The notes: a model not told the origin generated them from the letters alone. 64,000 nucleotides of DNA from JAFAXD01 sp963760435 (GCA_963760435.1 CAVXDE010000018.1:62001-126000); one strand, 5' to 3'; numbered from the stretch's first letter, positions 47,651 through 57,081 are shown. A program made the numbers and translations.

Positions 47651-48409
47651 TCAGGCGTCGGAAAGCGTCTCAGTCCGGGCGGAGCGCATCGCCGTCGCCC
47701 ACGGAACTTGCCGCGGCGATTGAACATCGTCGCTGATCCCAGGTTGCAGCGGCGGCGCAAAACGCAAGCTCACCGGCGCAAATTGCGGCTGCGCTCGCTG
47801 CGCTTTCGTGGCGCGGCGTCTGCGGAATTGTCTGATGAGCGTCGCCAGCACGCCCCCGATGATTGCCAACTCGCCAAACATGATGAGCCAGTCGCCCGTG
47901 TTGTGCGATTGGGCGACTTGTGCCTCTGGTGCGGCCTTCAGCTGCGGTTTGGCTGGTGGCGGCGCGGCCGGCGCCGCGGGCTCGAAGTCCAGCGAGATGG
48001 AATTGATCAAGGCCGCCGCCTCGGCGGGAGTTGCCTGTCGCAGTCCGGACGGATCCTGCGAGCGCTCCGCGTCGGTTGATTGCGCCGGCGAGGGCGTCAC
48101 ATCTGCCGGTGCCTGAGGTTCAGTGTTCGGTTCGTCCTTGGGCTCATCTTTCGCAACCGGCGCGGGCTCCACCTGAGCTGTGGAAGATTGCGCTTGTGCT
48201 TTTGATTTCGCCAGGAACGAGCGCCAGTCAGCGCCGAACCAACATGTTTTGCCGGCGACGGCCTGCGAGTGCCAATATCCACGCGCTCCGGCCGGCTTGG
48301 ACGTCAGGCAATCGAAGGCCAAGGCGCTTGCCCCAGAGCCAATTACCAACGCCAGGGCCAAAGACATCATCCCCAGCAAACGTCGCGAATAGTTATGGAC
48401 GCTCTTCAA
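47651..48409 (-). CDS. Exported hypothetical protein with C-terminal membrane anchor
   Basis: A 252-residue protein. The signal peptide is about residues 8-31 (LLGMMSLALALVIGSGASALA). A short cysteine-containing region follows (FDCLTSKPAGARGYWHSQAVAGKTCWFGADW), which may form a disulfide. A Pro/Ala/Glu-rich linker leads to a membrane helix at about 180-197 (WLIMFGELAIIGGVLATLI) and a basic tail. The layout recalls small envelope proteins common in Bradyrhizobium, but no function can be named. Confidence 0.7.
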   Translation of the reverse strand: MKSVHNYSRRLLGMMSLALALVIGSGASALAFDCLTSKPAGARGYWHSQAVAGKTCWFGADWRSFLAKSKAQAQSSTAQVEPAPVAKDEPKDEPNTEPQAPADVTPSPAQSTDAERSQDPSGLRQATPAEAAALINSISLDFEPAAPAAPPPAKPQLKAAPEAQVAQSHNTGDWLIMFGELAIIGGVLATLIRQFRRRRATKAQRAQPQFAPVSLRFAPPLQPGISDDVQSPRQVPWATAMRSARTETLSDA

Positions 48410-48697
48410 CTAGCCACCCACCCCGATCGATTCCCGACCAAATAGCCTCGCCATCATGGCTGAATTTGGGGCAGACGAAGCCGACACTTTGTTGTTTTCC
48501 CTGTACTAAATGGAGTCTCGCGTGTGCACCACGCGGTGTGGCGCGTTGCATTTGTGCAACACGGTTAAGAAAAAAATAACAACCTGTCGTTTTTGCCATT
48601 GCGCGACCACATTGGGCAACACAATCACCCCGCTGGGTTGTTGCTTTTTGGGGCGTGGTCGAGGCGGGGGCCTTGGTCAACGTGGGGGGCATGGGGC

Positions 48698-49741
48698 ATG
48701 ACGCGGCGCAATTCTGCGACGTTGGCCACGACGCTGTGCGGAACAGTCGTCCTTGGCGCTAGTGTTGTTGTTTCGCTGGCCGGCATCGGATCGGCAGGCG
48801 CAGAAGAGATCCAAGCGGCGGCGATCGACCCGGCGCTTGCGGCTAGATCGGAAACACTCCCGTCGGAAACGCCGGCAGCAAATATCGCACCGGGAGGTGC
48901 GCTCATTCTGCCGCAACCTGAAACAAAGAATGCGGTGAGCTCGCTCGAGACGTTCGACGAGTGCCCCGATCCTTCGATCTGCATCGACGAATATTTGTGG
49001 GCCGCCTATCAACGCACGCCCAAGCGCGACAGCGTAAGGGAGACGGAAAGCAAGAAGGTCACGGTCAAGAAAAAGGGCAAGACGCGAACCGTCACCAAGA
49101 AGGTGTCGAAACTCGTCGCCGAGGACTTCACCTGGAAAGATCAGAAGGCGGCGGACAAAGCCGGCATGTCGCTCAAGCAGTACGTGATCGGCGGCATGGA
49201 TGGAGGCTTCAAACTGAAGCTCTATCACACACTGCGCGCGATCGAAGAGGCCGGCCTCGAGCCGGGCATCACCAGCGCATTTCGCGATGACTACCGCCAG
49301 TCACTGGCCAAAGGCCTGAAGGCCGCAACCGGGCATTCCTATCACGGCGGCAGTGCGCATGGCGGCTACGGCCACGGCCTCGCAGCTGATCTGGTAAGCG
49401 TCCGGGGCGCGAACCGAACGGAGCAGTGCGCAAACAGCGATCTCCTCTGGAGATGGATCGATGCGCACGGCCAGGAGTTCGGCGTCGGCCGGCCCTATCT
49501 CGACCGGGACCCGCCGCATGTGGCACCGACCGACGGCCGGGAGTACGTCGCGCATCGTTCCAAGGACGGCACCAAACTGGCAAGCTTGGATCGCAAGAAG
49601 CACCACCACGTGGCGGCGCGCGACGAGCACAAGCATGCCAAACACACAAAGACCGCCAGACACATGAAGGCAAAAGTCATCAGCCCGCGTCAGGCTGACT
49701 CGATTGGCAATTCGTTGGCGCAACGTTCGCCGCGCGTGTAG
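48698..49741 (+). CDS. Peptidase M15 / D-Ala-D-Ala carboxypeptidase-like exported protein
   Basis: A 347-residue protein. The ATG at 48698 follows a G-rich site; an upstream start adds 35 unlikely residues. The signal peptide is LATTLCGTVVLGASVVVSLAGIGSAGA. A Lys-rich segment (ESKKVTVKKKGKTRTVTKKVSK) precedes the M15-like domain with ITSAFRDDYRQSLAKG, HGGYGHGLAADLVSV and VGRPYLDRDPPHVAP, where the His-Asp and final His are the zinc ligands. The tail is rich in His and Lys. Likely peptidoglycan peptidase or wall-binding protein. Confidence 0.8.
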   Translation: MTRRNSATLATTLCGTVVLGASVVVSLAGIGSAGAEEIQAAAIDPALAARSETLPSETPAANIAPGGALILPQPETKNAVSSLETFDECPDPSICIDEYLWAAYQRTPKRDSVRETESKKVTVKKKGKTRTVTKKVSKLVAEDFTWKDQKAADKAGMSLKQYVIGGMDGGFKLKLYHTLRAIEEAGLEPGITSAFRDDYRQSLAKGLKAATGHSYHGGSAHGGYGHGLAADLVSVRGANRTEQCANSDLLWRWIDAHGQEFGVGRPYLDRDPPHVAPTDGREYVAHRSKDGTKLASLDRKKHHHVAARDEHKHAKHTKTARHMKAKVISPRQADSIGNSLAQRSPRV

Positions 49742-49742
49742 A

Positions 49743-51201
49743 TCACGCGCGCCGGGACGCGACCGCCGGCGTGCGATGATCAGCAATCAACTTTGTGCTG
49801 GCGGCGGTTGCGATCGCCTCCGCATCGGGTTGTGCGGCCGGCGGAAACACCAGCCGGATCGCCAGCCCGGGCGCGTTGTCGTGCATCTCGAGGCCGGCGC
49901 CATGCAGACGCGCGACTGCGGCAACAAGACTCAAGCCCAGGCCGTTGCCGGGCGTGCGGCGGCTGCGCTCCAGCCGATAGAACCGCTTCAACACGCGTTC
50001 ATGCTCTGCGAGCGGAATGCCCGGCCCATCGTCGGTCACGGACACGGTGGGAGCGCCGTGGTGGAGCGCGACCTCGAGCGCAACCCGGCCACCGTCGCGT
50101 CCATGCTTGATCGCGTTATCGACCAGGTTCGCAAGCGCGTCGAACAACAAATCGCGGTCGCCGGCGACCAGCACGTGCTCATCACCCGCGACCTCAAGCC
50201 GGCCTGCCACGCTCCTCGGCCGCGGCATCAAACAACTCCGCGACCTCGCGTGCCAGTTGCGCGAGGTCGAGAGTGCGGAACGCAGCCACGCGCGCATTCG
50301 CCTCGATCTGCGCGATGCGCGTGAGCGAGGTGAACATGGCAAGCACGGCGTCAAGATCGGCCAAGGTATCGGCGATCAGGTTTGCGTCGCCGGCCCCTGA
50401 GCCCGACCGCGCGTACGCCCGTTCGAGCCGGCCGCGAATACGGGTGAGCGGCGTGCGCAAATCATGCGCCACGTTGTCCGTGACCTGCCTGACTTCGTTC
50501 ATCAACAACTCGATGCGGTCCAGCATCGAGTTAAGGTTGGCGGCGAGTTCATCCCATTCGTCGTGCGTGCCGCGCCTGGGAATGCGCTCCCCGAGCCCGC
50601 TCTGCATGATGGCCCGGCTCGTCTTGTTGATCGCCTCGATGCGACCAACCGTGCGCCGCGTCACCGATAGACTGGCAACGCCGGCGAGGACAAAGATCAA
50701 GACGATGCCGGCGCCGAGCGCGATGTTGATCCGGCGCACGAATTGATCGAGGTCGGCAATATTGCGGCCGACCAGGAGATGCGCGCCATCCGGCAACGTG
50801 AGGTGGATTGCGCGCACTTGCGCCGCCGCGCCGGGGGCATTTTGCTGCGGCCTGAAACCAATCCAGCCGGCGGCGCCGCGCAGGTCCGATGGCCAGGCGT
50901 TGAGATTGCCGGCGAGCGGTGCAAATTCGGCGTCGGCCAGCAGGTAGATGCCGCCGTCGAGCCGCGGCGCCGCCGTGTGCTGCGCGATAGCGGCGACGAG
51001 TTCGCTACGCCCGCCCGTTGCGTAGGCGCTTTGCAGGGTGGTCAATTCGGCGGCTATTGCCTGATCGGCGCGGCTCTGCAGGTAGGACGCCGTCGCCCAG
51101 TAGACATAACCGAACAGCGCGATGACCACGGCGCCAAACACGGCGATGCAGATCAAAGCGAGCCGCAGCGTGGAGGAGCGTAGCGTCTTAACCAGGAGCA
51201 C
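49743..51201 (-). CDS. Sensor histidine kinase (frameshifted)
   Basis: About 485 residues across two frames, starting at a GTG that overlaps the end of the response regulator gene. The parts are a membrane helix (LALICIAVFGAVVIALFGYVYW), a periplasmic domain, a second helix (IALGAGIVLIFVLAGVASL), HAMP, the H-box DNVAHDLRTPLTRIRGRLE, and, after a frame change near 50200-50210, the ATPase with N-box FDALANLVDNAIKHG, DDGPGIPLAEHERVLKRFYR and GNGLGLSL. With the regulator it forms a PhoQ/QseC-like two-component system; the signal is unknown. Confidence 0.88.
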
Positions 51202-51886
51202 GGAGGCAAAACCCGATACCACGGACGGTGTGAATAAGCGGATAGGCCTGGGCGGCATCGACCTTGCGACGCACGCGGCCGACATAGACGTCGATGATAT
51301 TGGTCGTGGGATCGAAATGCAGGTCCCACACGTGCTGCAGCAGCATGGCCCGTGATACGACCTGGCCTTCGTTGCGGACCAGATATTCGAGCAGCTGGAA
51401 CTCGCGCGGCAGCAGATCGATGTCGCGACCGCTCCGGCGCACCGTACGAGATACGAGATCGATCTCGAGATCACCGACGCGCAGGATTGTTTCTTGCACC
51501 ACGGTTCCGCTCCGCCGCGCGAGCGCCTCGACGCGCGCCAGCAATTCGGCAAAGGCGAACGGCTTGACCAGATAATCGTCGCCGCCCGCGCGCAGCCCGC
51601 GCACCTTGTCATCGATCTCGCCGAGCGCGCTGACGATCAGCGTCGGCGTGACGATGCCTTCTTCGCGAAGCCGGCGGATCACGGCCAACCCGTCAACACC
51701 AGGAAGCATGCGGTCAATGGTCATGACCACGTAGGACGCGGCGCGGCCACGACGCAGTCCGTCATCGCCGTCGCACGCAAGATCAACCTCATAACCACTG
51801 GCGCCAAGGGCGTCGACGAGTTGACCGGCGGTTTCCTGGTCGTCCTCGACGACGAGAATGCGGCGCCGCGCGCCGTTCATGTTCAT
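51188..51886 (-). CDS. OmpR-family response regulator
   Basis: About 232 residues from the ATG at 51886. The receiver has the acid pair EDD, the phospho-acceptor Asp in MTIDRMLPGVDG, and the Lys in YLVKPFAFAELLARVEAL. The C-terminal winged helix has LLPREFQLLEYLVRNEGQVVSRAMLLQHVWDLHFDPTTNIIDVYVGRVRRKVD. It is the first gene of the two-component operon. An open frame continues upstream but gives a non-conserved extension. No target site could be identified. Confidence 0.92.
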   Translation of the reverse strand: MNMNGARRRILVVEDDQETAGQLVDALGASGYEVDLACDGDDGLRRGRAASYVVMTIDRMLPGVDGLAVIRRLREEGIVTPTLIVSALGEIDDKVRGLRAGGDDYLVKPFAFAELLARVEALARRSGTVVQETILRVGDLEIDLVSRTVRRSGRDIDLLPREFQLLEYLVRNEGQVVSRAMLLQHVWDLHFDPTTNIIDVYVGRVRRKVDAAQAYPLIHTVRGIGFCLRAPG

Positions 51887-52041
51887 CACTCCAACAATAT
51901 AATTCTTTTCGATCATACTGTCAGAAAACCGGACATTCCAAACTGACATTTTTGTTAGAAACTGTCGCATTAGTCATTTGAGTCGATTGGATCTCCTCTC
52001 TATGGCGATGGACTCGGTGCTCAACCCATGGAGATATCACG

Positions 52042-52464
52042 ATGCGCAAGGCAGTGATCGCGGTAGCGGCAGCTGTTCTCATTGCTGGTTCCACGGCTGA
52101 CGTGTCGGCGCGAGGCGGACACGGCGGCGGTGGTGGTGGCCATGGAGGGTTTGGGGGACATGGTTTTGGCGGGCACGGGTTTGGCGGACACGGGTTTGGC
52201 GGGATGCGCGGCGGCTTCGCGCATCCCGGGTTCGCGCGCGCCGGCTTTGCGCATATGGGCTTTGTGCGGGGCGGCATCGGGCGGGGCGCGTTCGTCCGCC
52301 ATCCGGCCTTCTTCCACAATCGGTTCGCGTTCCGACATCACCGTTTCGTCCGCAACCGCTTCGCGTTCGTGGGGGCCGGCTTCTACGACTCGTACTACGA
52401 CAGCTGCTACGCGCGGATCTGGACCGCTTATGGCTGGCAATGGACCAACGTTTGTTACTACTAG
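52042..52464 (+). CDS. Secreted Gly/His/Phe-rich repeat protein
   Basis: A 140-residue protein with signal peptide MRKAVIAVAAAVLIAGSTADVSA. The mature part starts with glycine-histidine repeats, including three tandem GGHGF units encoded by near-identical 15-base DNA repeats, and then Phe/Arg/His-rich repeats. It ends in a Tyr-rich segment with two cysteines (YDSYYDSCYARIWTAYGWQWTNVCYY). Similar exported proteins are frequent in Bradyrhizobium; function is unknown, with metal binding by histidines only a possibility. Confidence 0.75.
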   Translation: MRKAVIAVAAAVLIAGSTADVSARGGHGGGGGGHGGFGGHGFGGHGFGGHGFGGMRGGFAHPGFARAGFAHMGFVRGGIGRGAFVRHPAFFHNRFAFRHHRFVRNRFAFVGAGFYDSYYDSCYARIWTAYGWQWTNVCYY

Positions 52465-52557
52465 AGCGCATCCCGATGGAAGGAATGAGACGCGCTCTAA
52501 TTTTGTTCTGCGCATGTCCTTATCGGAAAACCGGTGCCCACTTTCCGGGACATGCGC
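52462..52557. repeat. Double palindrome and probable terminator (rhizobial repeat)
   Basis: TAGAGCGC (52462-52469) pairs with GCGCTCTA (52492-52499) and is followed by ATTTTG, a terminator-like arrangement for the Gly-rich gene, whose stop codon is part of the stem. A second pair, GCGCATGTCC (52510-52519) and GGACATGCGC (52548-52557), encloses CGGAAAACCGGTGCCCACTTTCC. That core is a familiar dispersed repeat of Bradyrhizobium-type genomes. Confidence 0.65.
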
Positions 52558-52658
52558 CAATGCTCCGTTGCCCATCGCCAGACCCCATCCTGGCCTCCAC
52601 GCCATCGCCTGTGCGATAAGCCTCGTCCAAGCTGATCAGCAGACGAGGAGACGCAAGG

Positions 52659-53624
52659 ATGAAAGCGGCGGTCGCCACCGACAAGGGTCTGGAAGTCCGG
52701 GACATTCCGCAGCCAAAACCGAAGCCGCATGAGATCCTGGTGCGGGTCAAGGCGGCCGGCCTCAATCGCGCCGACCTCAACGCGGCCCGCGGCGCCGGCG
52801 GGCACGGCGCCGTCGGCGCGACGCTCGGCATCGACTGGGCCGGTGAGGTGGTCGAAGCCGGAAGTGAGGTCCAGGGCGGCTTCAAGCCGGGCGATCGGGT
52901 GATGTGCGCCGGTGCCGGCGGCTACGCCGAATACGCGGTGGCGGATTGGGGCCGGGTCTCGCCGATGCCGGCGGGCTTTGGCTTCGAGCAGGCCGCGACC
53001 CTGCCGGTCGCGGTCAACACCATGCATGACGCCCTCATCACCAACGGCCGGCTCAAGCCGGGTGAGAGCGTGCTGATCCAGGGTGCGAGCTCGGGCGTCG
53101 GCCTGATGGCACTGCAGATCGCCAAGCTGATGGGCGCGCGCCTCGTCATCGGCACCTCCACCAATGCGGCGCGGCGCGGGCGGCTTAAGGAATTCGGCGC
53201 CGACCTCGCGGTCGATACCAGCAACCCGGCGTGGCCGGACGAGGTCCTCAAAGCGACTGACGGCAAGGGCGTCAATCTGATCATCGACCAGGTCTCCGGC
53301 AGCGTCGCGATCGGAAACCTGAAGGCGACCGCGATCCTTGGCCGCATCGTCAACGTCGGCCGCCTTGGCGGGGGCAAGGCCGAGTTCGATTTCGACCTAC
53401 ATGCGGCGCGGCGCATTACCTATATTGGGGTGACGCACCGCACCCGCTCGGTCGACGAGCTGCGCGAGGAGACGCGCGTGATGTGGAAGGACTTGGCGGC
53501 GCCGATCGCGGCCGGCAAGCTGCACCTGCCGATCGACAAGGTGTTCCCGCTCGGTGAGGCCGCGGCCGCGCACGCGCATATGAAGGCGAACCAGCATTTC
53601 GGGAAGATCTTATTGATCCCGTGA
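52659..53624 (+). CDS. Zinc-independent MDR / NADPH:quinone reductase-like oxidoreductase
   Basis: A 321-residue protein of the medium-chain reductase family. It has EILVRVKAAGLNRADLNAARG, GIDWAGEVVEAGSEVQGGFKPGDRVM, the coenzyme-binding turn ESVLIQGASSGVGLMALQIAKLMGARLVIGTSTN, and AAAHAHMKANQHFGKILLIP at the end. The Cys ligands of zinc alcohol dehydrogenases are absent, which fits quinone reductases. NADPH-dependent reduction of quinones or enones is expected. Confidence 0.92.
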   Translation: MKAAVATDKGLEVRDIPQPKPKPHEILVRVKAAGLNRADLNAARGAGGHGAVGATLGIDWAGEVVEAGSEVQGGFKPGDRVMCAGAGGYAEYAVADWGRVSPMPAGFGFEQAATLPVAVNTMHDALITNGRLKPGESVLIQGASSGVGLMALQIAKLMGARLVIGTSTNAARRGRLKEFGADLAVDTSNPAWPDEVLKATDGKGVNLIIDQVSGSVAIGNLKATAILGRIVNVGRLGGGKAEFDFDLHAARRITYIGVTHRTRSVDELREETRVMWKDLAAPIAAGKLHLPIDKVFPLGEAAAAHAHMKANQHFGKILLIP

Positions 53625-53628
53625 AACC

Positions 53629-54666
53629 ATGAGCGATCAGCACCCCGGCCCGTCATCAAGTCCCGAACAGCGCCGGTTCGGCGCGGGGCTCGATGACCTG
53701 ATCATCTGGCCGCTGGTGCTGATCGCATTCGCCACGCGACGCGTGGTGCAGAAGCTCGTGTTGTTGCTGATCACGATCTTCGACTACGCGTTCCCGATCC
53801 TGCTGCAGCTTGTTCGGTTTCCGCTGTTCACCGCACGCATCCTCGGTGATGCAATCGTCGGGCTGCTCAGCGGGGTCGTTCGCTTCATCCCGATGCCGGC
53901 GGTGCGGCGCGAGGAATGGCGCGCCCTCATTCGCCGATCCTGGGCGTGGTTGCGCCAGAAGTTCAGCTACAAGGCGTTCGAGGAGGCGATCCATCACGCC
54001 TTCGAAGGCGGCATGGCCTGGGTGTTCCGCAAGTGCCGCGCACTCACGCCGACCACGGCGCTGCTGGTCATCCTCGGCGCCATGCTGTGGCTGCCGATCT
54101 CGTTCGGCATCGCCACCGCGATCCACGCGATCCTGCTCGCGGAAGCAACCGTATTACCTGCCTGGATGCAGCTGCTGCATCCGTTTGGGACTTTGATCGC
54201 GAAAAGCAAGCTGCTGGTGCTGCCGGTCTATCCCGCTGCATGGCCGCAAGCGAAAAAGCATCCCGTCGTGCAGGCGATGTTCCGGTTCTACACATACGTG
54301 GCGCGCCTTCGGGTGATGCGCAAAATCGGCCAGCGTTATGACGAGACCGCGCGCGCCGGCAGCAAGCTTTCCGAAATCTGCGCGCGCGCGGCGGACCGCA
54401 TCGGCTGGCCCGATCTGGTCGAGCAGTTCAAGCTGGCGACGACTGAAGCCGGCCGCGAGATGCGGTTCGCGGCGGGGCAGACCATCGCCGCGTTCGCCCG
54501 CCTGCCTGTCATCGGCGCCCTGGTTCGACGCTACGTCGAGCACTATGGCGAGACCGGAGAGTCGGAGAAATTCAGCGTCAAAACGCGTGCGTTGTTTACC
54601 CGCTGGTCGAGCAACTTCACCGCCGAATATTACGAAGCCAAGGATCGGGACGCGCAGCGCGCCTGA
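53629..54666 (+). CDS. Membrane hypothetical protein
   Basis: A 345-residue protein four bases after the quinone-reductase-like gene. Hydrophobic segments lie at about 25-65 (WPLVLIAFATRRVVQKLVLLLITIFDYAFPILLQL) and 143-173 (TTALLVILGAMLWLPISFGIATAIHAILLA). The second half is amphipathic and charged. I do not recognise a family. A cluster of charged helices and two membrane regions suggests an inner-membrane protein with a cytoplasmic tail. Likely one operon with the upstream gene. Confidence 0.75.
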   Translation: MSDQHPGPSSSPEQRRFGAGLDDLIIWPLVLIAFATRRVVQKLVLLLITIFDYAFPILLQLVRFPLFTARILGDAIVGLLSGVVRFIPMPAVRREEWRALIRRSWAWLRQKFSYKAFEEAIHHAFEGGMAWVFRKCRALTPTTALLVILGAMLWLPISFGIATAIHAILLAEATVLPAWMQLLHPFGTLIAKSKLLVLPVYPAAWPQAKKHPVVQAMFRFYTYVARLRVMRKIGQRYDETARAGSKLSEICARAADRIGWPDLVEQFKLATTEAGREMRFAAGQTIAAFARLPVIGALVRRYVEHYGETGESEKFSVKTRALFTRWSSNFTAEYYEAKDRDAQRA

Positions 54667-54739
54667 GAGGGCGAGGCAAGCAGGAGGAACAAATAACTCG
54701 CAGCAAAGTTATGAACCCAACAAACCAGAGGAGATCAAC

Positions 54740-54826
54740 ATGGGACTCGGAAAAGGCCTGTTGCTGTGGTTGCTGGGGATTCCACTGCCGATCATCATCC
54801 TGCTCGTCCTGTTCTGGCACCATTAG
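54740..54826 (+). CDS. Very small hydrophobic protein (28 aa)
   Basis: A 28-codon frame with a strong ribosome-binding site (AGAGGAGATCAAC before ATG). The product MGLGKGLLLWLLGIPLPIIILLVLF plus WHH is a single membrane helix with a short aromatic/His end. Small membrane proteins of this pattern occur widely in proteobacteria. The excellent Shine-Dalgarno site and clean frame argue that it is translated. Function unknown. Confidence 0.65.
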   Translation: MGLGKGLLLWLLGIPLPIIILLVLFWHH

Positions 54827-54837
54827 GGCAAAGAAAT

Positions 54838-55071
54838 CTAATCGCGCCTGATACCGAGCGAGGCGAGCGCGGACTCGCTTAACCGTTCGGGGTCACGCTC
54901 CCCGCGTGCCGCCAGTTGGATGATGCGTTTGGCGACAATTTCCTGCACCAGCACAGGTTGTCCGTTGTCGTGCAGCTCGCGCATCGCCCGGTCATAGGCG
55001 GCACTGAGAACCTGAATGGATTCGGGATCGAAGGCGTGACCAGGTTCGATGAACTGGAGGATGGACCCCAT
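54838..55071 (-). CDS. Small hypothetical protein (77 aa)
   Basis: The ATG at 55071 has GGGAG upstream and gives MGSILQFIEPGHAFDPESIQVLSAAYDRAMRELHD, then VLVQEIVAKRIIQLAARGERDPERLSESALASLG. This pattern (FDPE...AYD-A...I-AKRII-LA-RGERDP-RL...AL--LG) is a small helical family I know from Bradyrhizobium-type genomes, of unknown function. A longer frame extends upstream to 55458 but is not supported. Confidence 0.75.
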   Translation of the reverse strand: MGSILQFIEPGHAFDPESIQVLSAAYDRAMRELHDNGQPVLVQEIVAKRIIQLAARGERDPERLSESALASLGIRRD

Positions 55072-55304
55072 GCGGGGCTCCCGTTTTTGCGTCCGGCACA
55101 GCGTCGGCGCTCGGCGCCTGTCCGGGCGAGGTATCCCGGCGCCAGCATAGGCCGAATTGCCACACCACACGAGTTCAAATCCGGCCCGCGTCCTCCGTCC
55201 AGGGAACCTGGACGGCGGTATCGGCCTTAAGGGATCGGGGTCAACCAGCCGAGGCAGGCCGTTGTCAGAATTCGCTGACCAGGGCGCAGAGATATCGCGC
55301 GTGC

Positions 55305-55472
55305 ATGGCTGAGTGCGTGGAACTCGCCAAGGCGGCGACCAGCAACGAAATTCGCTCGCATCACTACGCCATCGCGGAACACTACCTGCGTCTTGCGGAG
55401 GCGGAAGAAAAACTCGCCCGCCGTGACAACGGCGCAGCACAACTCGCTGCCCCTGCATCCAAACCCGGTTAA
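55305..55472 (+). CDS. Small hypothetical protein (55 aa)
   Basis: A 55-codon frame reading ECVELAKAATSNEIRSHHYAI, then AEHYLRLAEAEEKLARR and an Ala-rich end. The motif H-YLR-AEHY--LAEAE recurs in short Bradyrhizobium proteins of unknown function. It ends six bases before the ROK gene, which would fit a short operon. No strong Shine-Dalgarno site is visible. It may be a remnant of a longer protein. Confidence 0.5.
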   Translation: MAECVELAKAATSNEIRSHHYAIAEHYLRLAEAEEKLARRDNGAAQLAAPASKPG

Positions 55473-55478
55473 CCCCTC

Positions 55479-56552
55479 ATGTCAGAACAAACCGCCCTCC
55501 CGGCCGTTGCCGCTCACGGCGCGCACCGGCTCCCCTCGGTGCACGTCGACAGCTACAATCTCGAGATCAAGGACAACCAGGGTTTCATCGGCGACCGCGC
55601 CAGCAAGGGCGCGTTCCGGAAGGTGATCGACAGCATCCGCAAGTCGGTGCGCAAGGCCGGCGACGATCCGCTCGGTGATGAAGAAAGCTATGAGCTCACC
55701 AAGGCCGATCTCGACAATTTGCTCACGCGCGGAGATCCGGAAGCCGCTGGCGTCGTGCAAGGCGCGATCGAGGATTTCTCTCAGGAATTCGCCCACGTCA
55801 TCCGCCGCTTCATGAAACTGAAGGAGTGGAAGGACACGGAGCGGATCGCGATCGGCGGGGGCTTTCGCGGCAGCCGTGTGGGCGAACTCGTGATCGGCCG
55901 CACCGGCGTGCTGCTCAAGGCCGATGGATTGGACGTCGCCCTGCAGCCGATCCACAACGATCCCGATGAGGCCGGTCTGATTGGCGCGGTGCACCTCGCG
56001 CCCAGCTGGGTGTTTCACGCCTTCGATGCCGTGCTTGCGGTGGATGTCGGCGGCACCAACATCCGCGCCGGCGTCGTTCAGCTCAACCTGAAGAAATCCA
56101 AGACCCTCAGCAAAGCGAAGGTGTGGAAGTTCTCACTGTGGCGGCATGGCGATGAGGAAGGGGTCAAGCGTGATAGCGCCATCTCCCGCCTCGGAGAAAT
56201 GCTGGAAGGACTTGTCGTGGCAGCGAAGAAAAAGCGGATCAAGCTTGCTCCCTTCATCGGCATCGGCTGCCCGGGCCTGATCGAACATGACGGATCAATC
56301 GATCGCGGCGCCCAGAACCTGCCTGGTAACTGGGAGAGCAGCAAATTCAACCTGCCGGCCAGCATCCACGAGATGATCCCCGAGATCGGCGATCATGAGA
56401 CGTCGATCGTCATGCACAACGACGCTGTGGTGCAGGGATTGAGCGAGATCCCCTACATGCAAGATGTGGAACGCTGGGGGATCCTCACCATCGGGACGGG
56501 GCTCGGCAACGCGCGCTTCAGCAATCGCGCGTCAGAAGCCGACGACGACTAA
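55479..56552 (+). CDS. ROK-family sugar kinase / regulator-like protein
   Basis: A 357-residue protein with an unusual 160-residue N-terminal extension before the phosphate-binding motif VLAVDVGGTNIRAGVVQLN. The ROK kinase fold then shows IGIGCPGLIEHDGSIDRGAQNLPGNW and GILTIGTGLGNARF. The Cys-rich zinc motif of classical ROK repressors and many ROK kinases is not visible. It could phosphorylate a sugar, glucokinase being the simplest guess, but the extra N-terminal domain (charged, VRKAGDDPLGDEESYELTKADLD) is unexplained. Confidence 0.8.
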   Translation: MSEQTALPAVAAHGAHRLPSVHVDSYNLEIKDNQGFIGDRASKGAFRKVIDSIRKSVRKAGDDPLGDEESYELTKADLDNLLTRGDPEAAGVVQGAIEDFSQEFAHVIRRFMKLKEWKDTERIAIGGGFRGSRVGELVIGRTGVLLKADGLDVALQPIHNDPDEAGLIGAVHLAPSWVFHAFDAVLAVDVGGTNIRAGVVQLNLKKSKTLSKAKVWKFSLWRHGDEEGVKRDSAISRLGEMLEGLVVAAKKKRIKLAPFIGIGCPGLIEHDGSIDRGAQNLPGNWESSKFNLPASIHEMIPEIGDHETSIVMHNDAVVQGLSEIPYMQDVERWGILTIGTGLGNARFSNRASEADDD

Positions 56553-56558
56553 AAAGGC

Positions 56559-56909
56559 TCAGCACACCTTCTCGCGCACGAAATTCCACTTGGCGAGGCC
56601 CGGCACCTGAACCGGGTGGTAGCAGCCATAGGAGCCGCGCGGCGCGTAGGGCCATGCATTCCCGTAAGGGTAGCCCCAGGGATAGAAGGCCTGCCCCGGA
56701 TAGAAGCTGCCCCACCCGCCGGCGTAGGTGCCGCGGCGCCATCTCCAATTGCCGGCCCATCCTGGCCCCCCCTGCCAGGTCCATCCGGCGCCCTTCCAGA
56801 CGCCATTCTGCCACCCGGGCGAATCCGGCGTACCGGCGAGCGCGGCCTGCGCCAGCAGGGTCGCAAGGGCAGCGAGCGCGGCGAGGCAGGTCAGATGGCG
56901 GCGTGACAT
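56559..56909 (-). CDS. Secreted Gly/Trp-rich hypothetical protein
   Basis: A 116-residue exported protein: signal peptide HLTCLAALAALATLLAQAALA, then a Trp/Gly-rich body (GWQNGVWKGAGWTWQGGPGW, WRWRRGTYAGGWGSFYPGQ) ending in CYHPVQVPGLAKWNFVREKVC, whose two cysteines could pair. This class of aromatic, glycine-rich envelope protein is common in the group and uncharacterised. It converges on the ROK gene. Confidence 0.7.
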   Translation of the reverse strand: MSRRHLTCLAALAALATLLAQAALAGTPDSPGWQNGVWKGAGWTWQGGPGWAGNWRWRRGTYAGGWGSFYPGQAFYPWGYPYGNAWPYAPRGSYGCYHPVQVPGLAKWNFVREKVC

Positions 56910-57081
56910 GCGTGAATCATCCCCGTGATCAGGCGCGAATTGTCTAATGGCTGTGGCCGTGGGGGCAAGGGGCAGATCCGGTTTCCGTGTTCCCTTAAGG
57001 GCCTTCCCGTAGGGAGATCATCTGAATTTCAAACCCGTGCGGTTCCCGCTTTAATCCCACTCACGCAATGGGGTGGGCACC

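Noticed and set aside
48410..48697. Riboswitch or tRNA in the gap upstream of the M15-like gene
   Set aside because: No cloverleaf or known aptamer consensus is visible; only a short A-rich run (AAGAAAAAAATAAC) near 48567 that could belong to a promoter.
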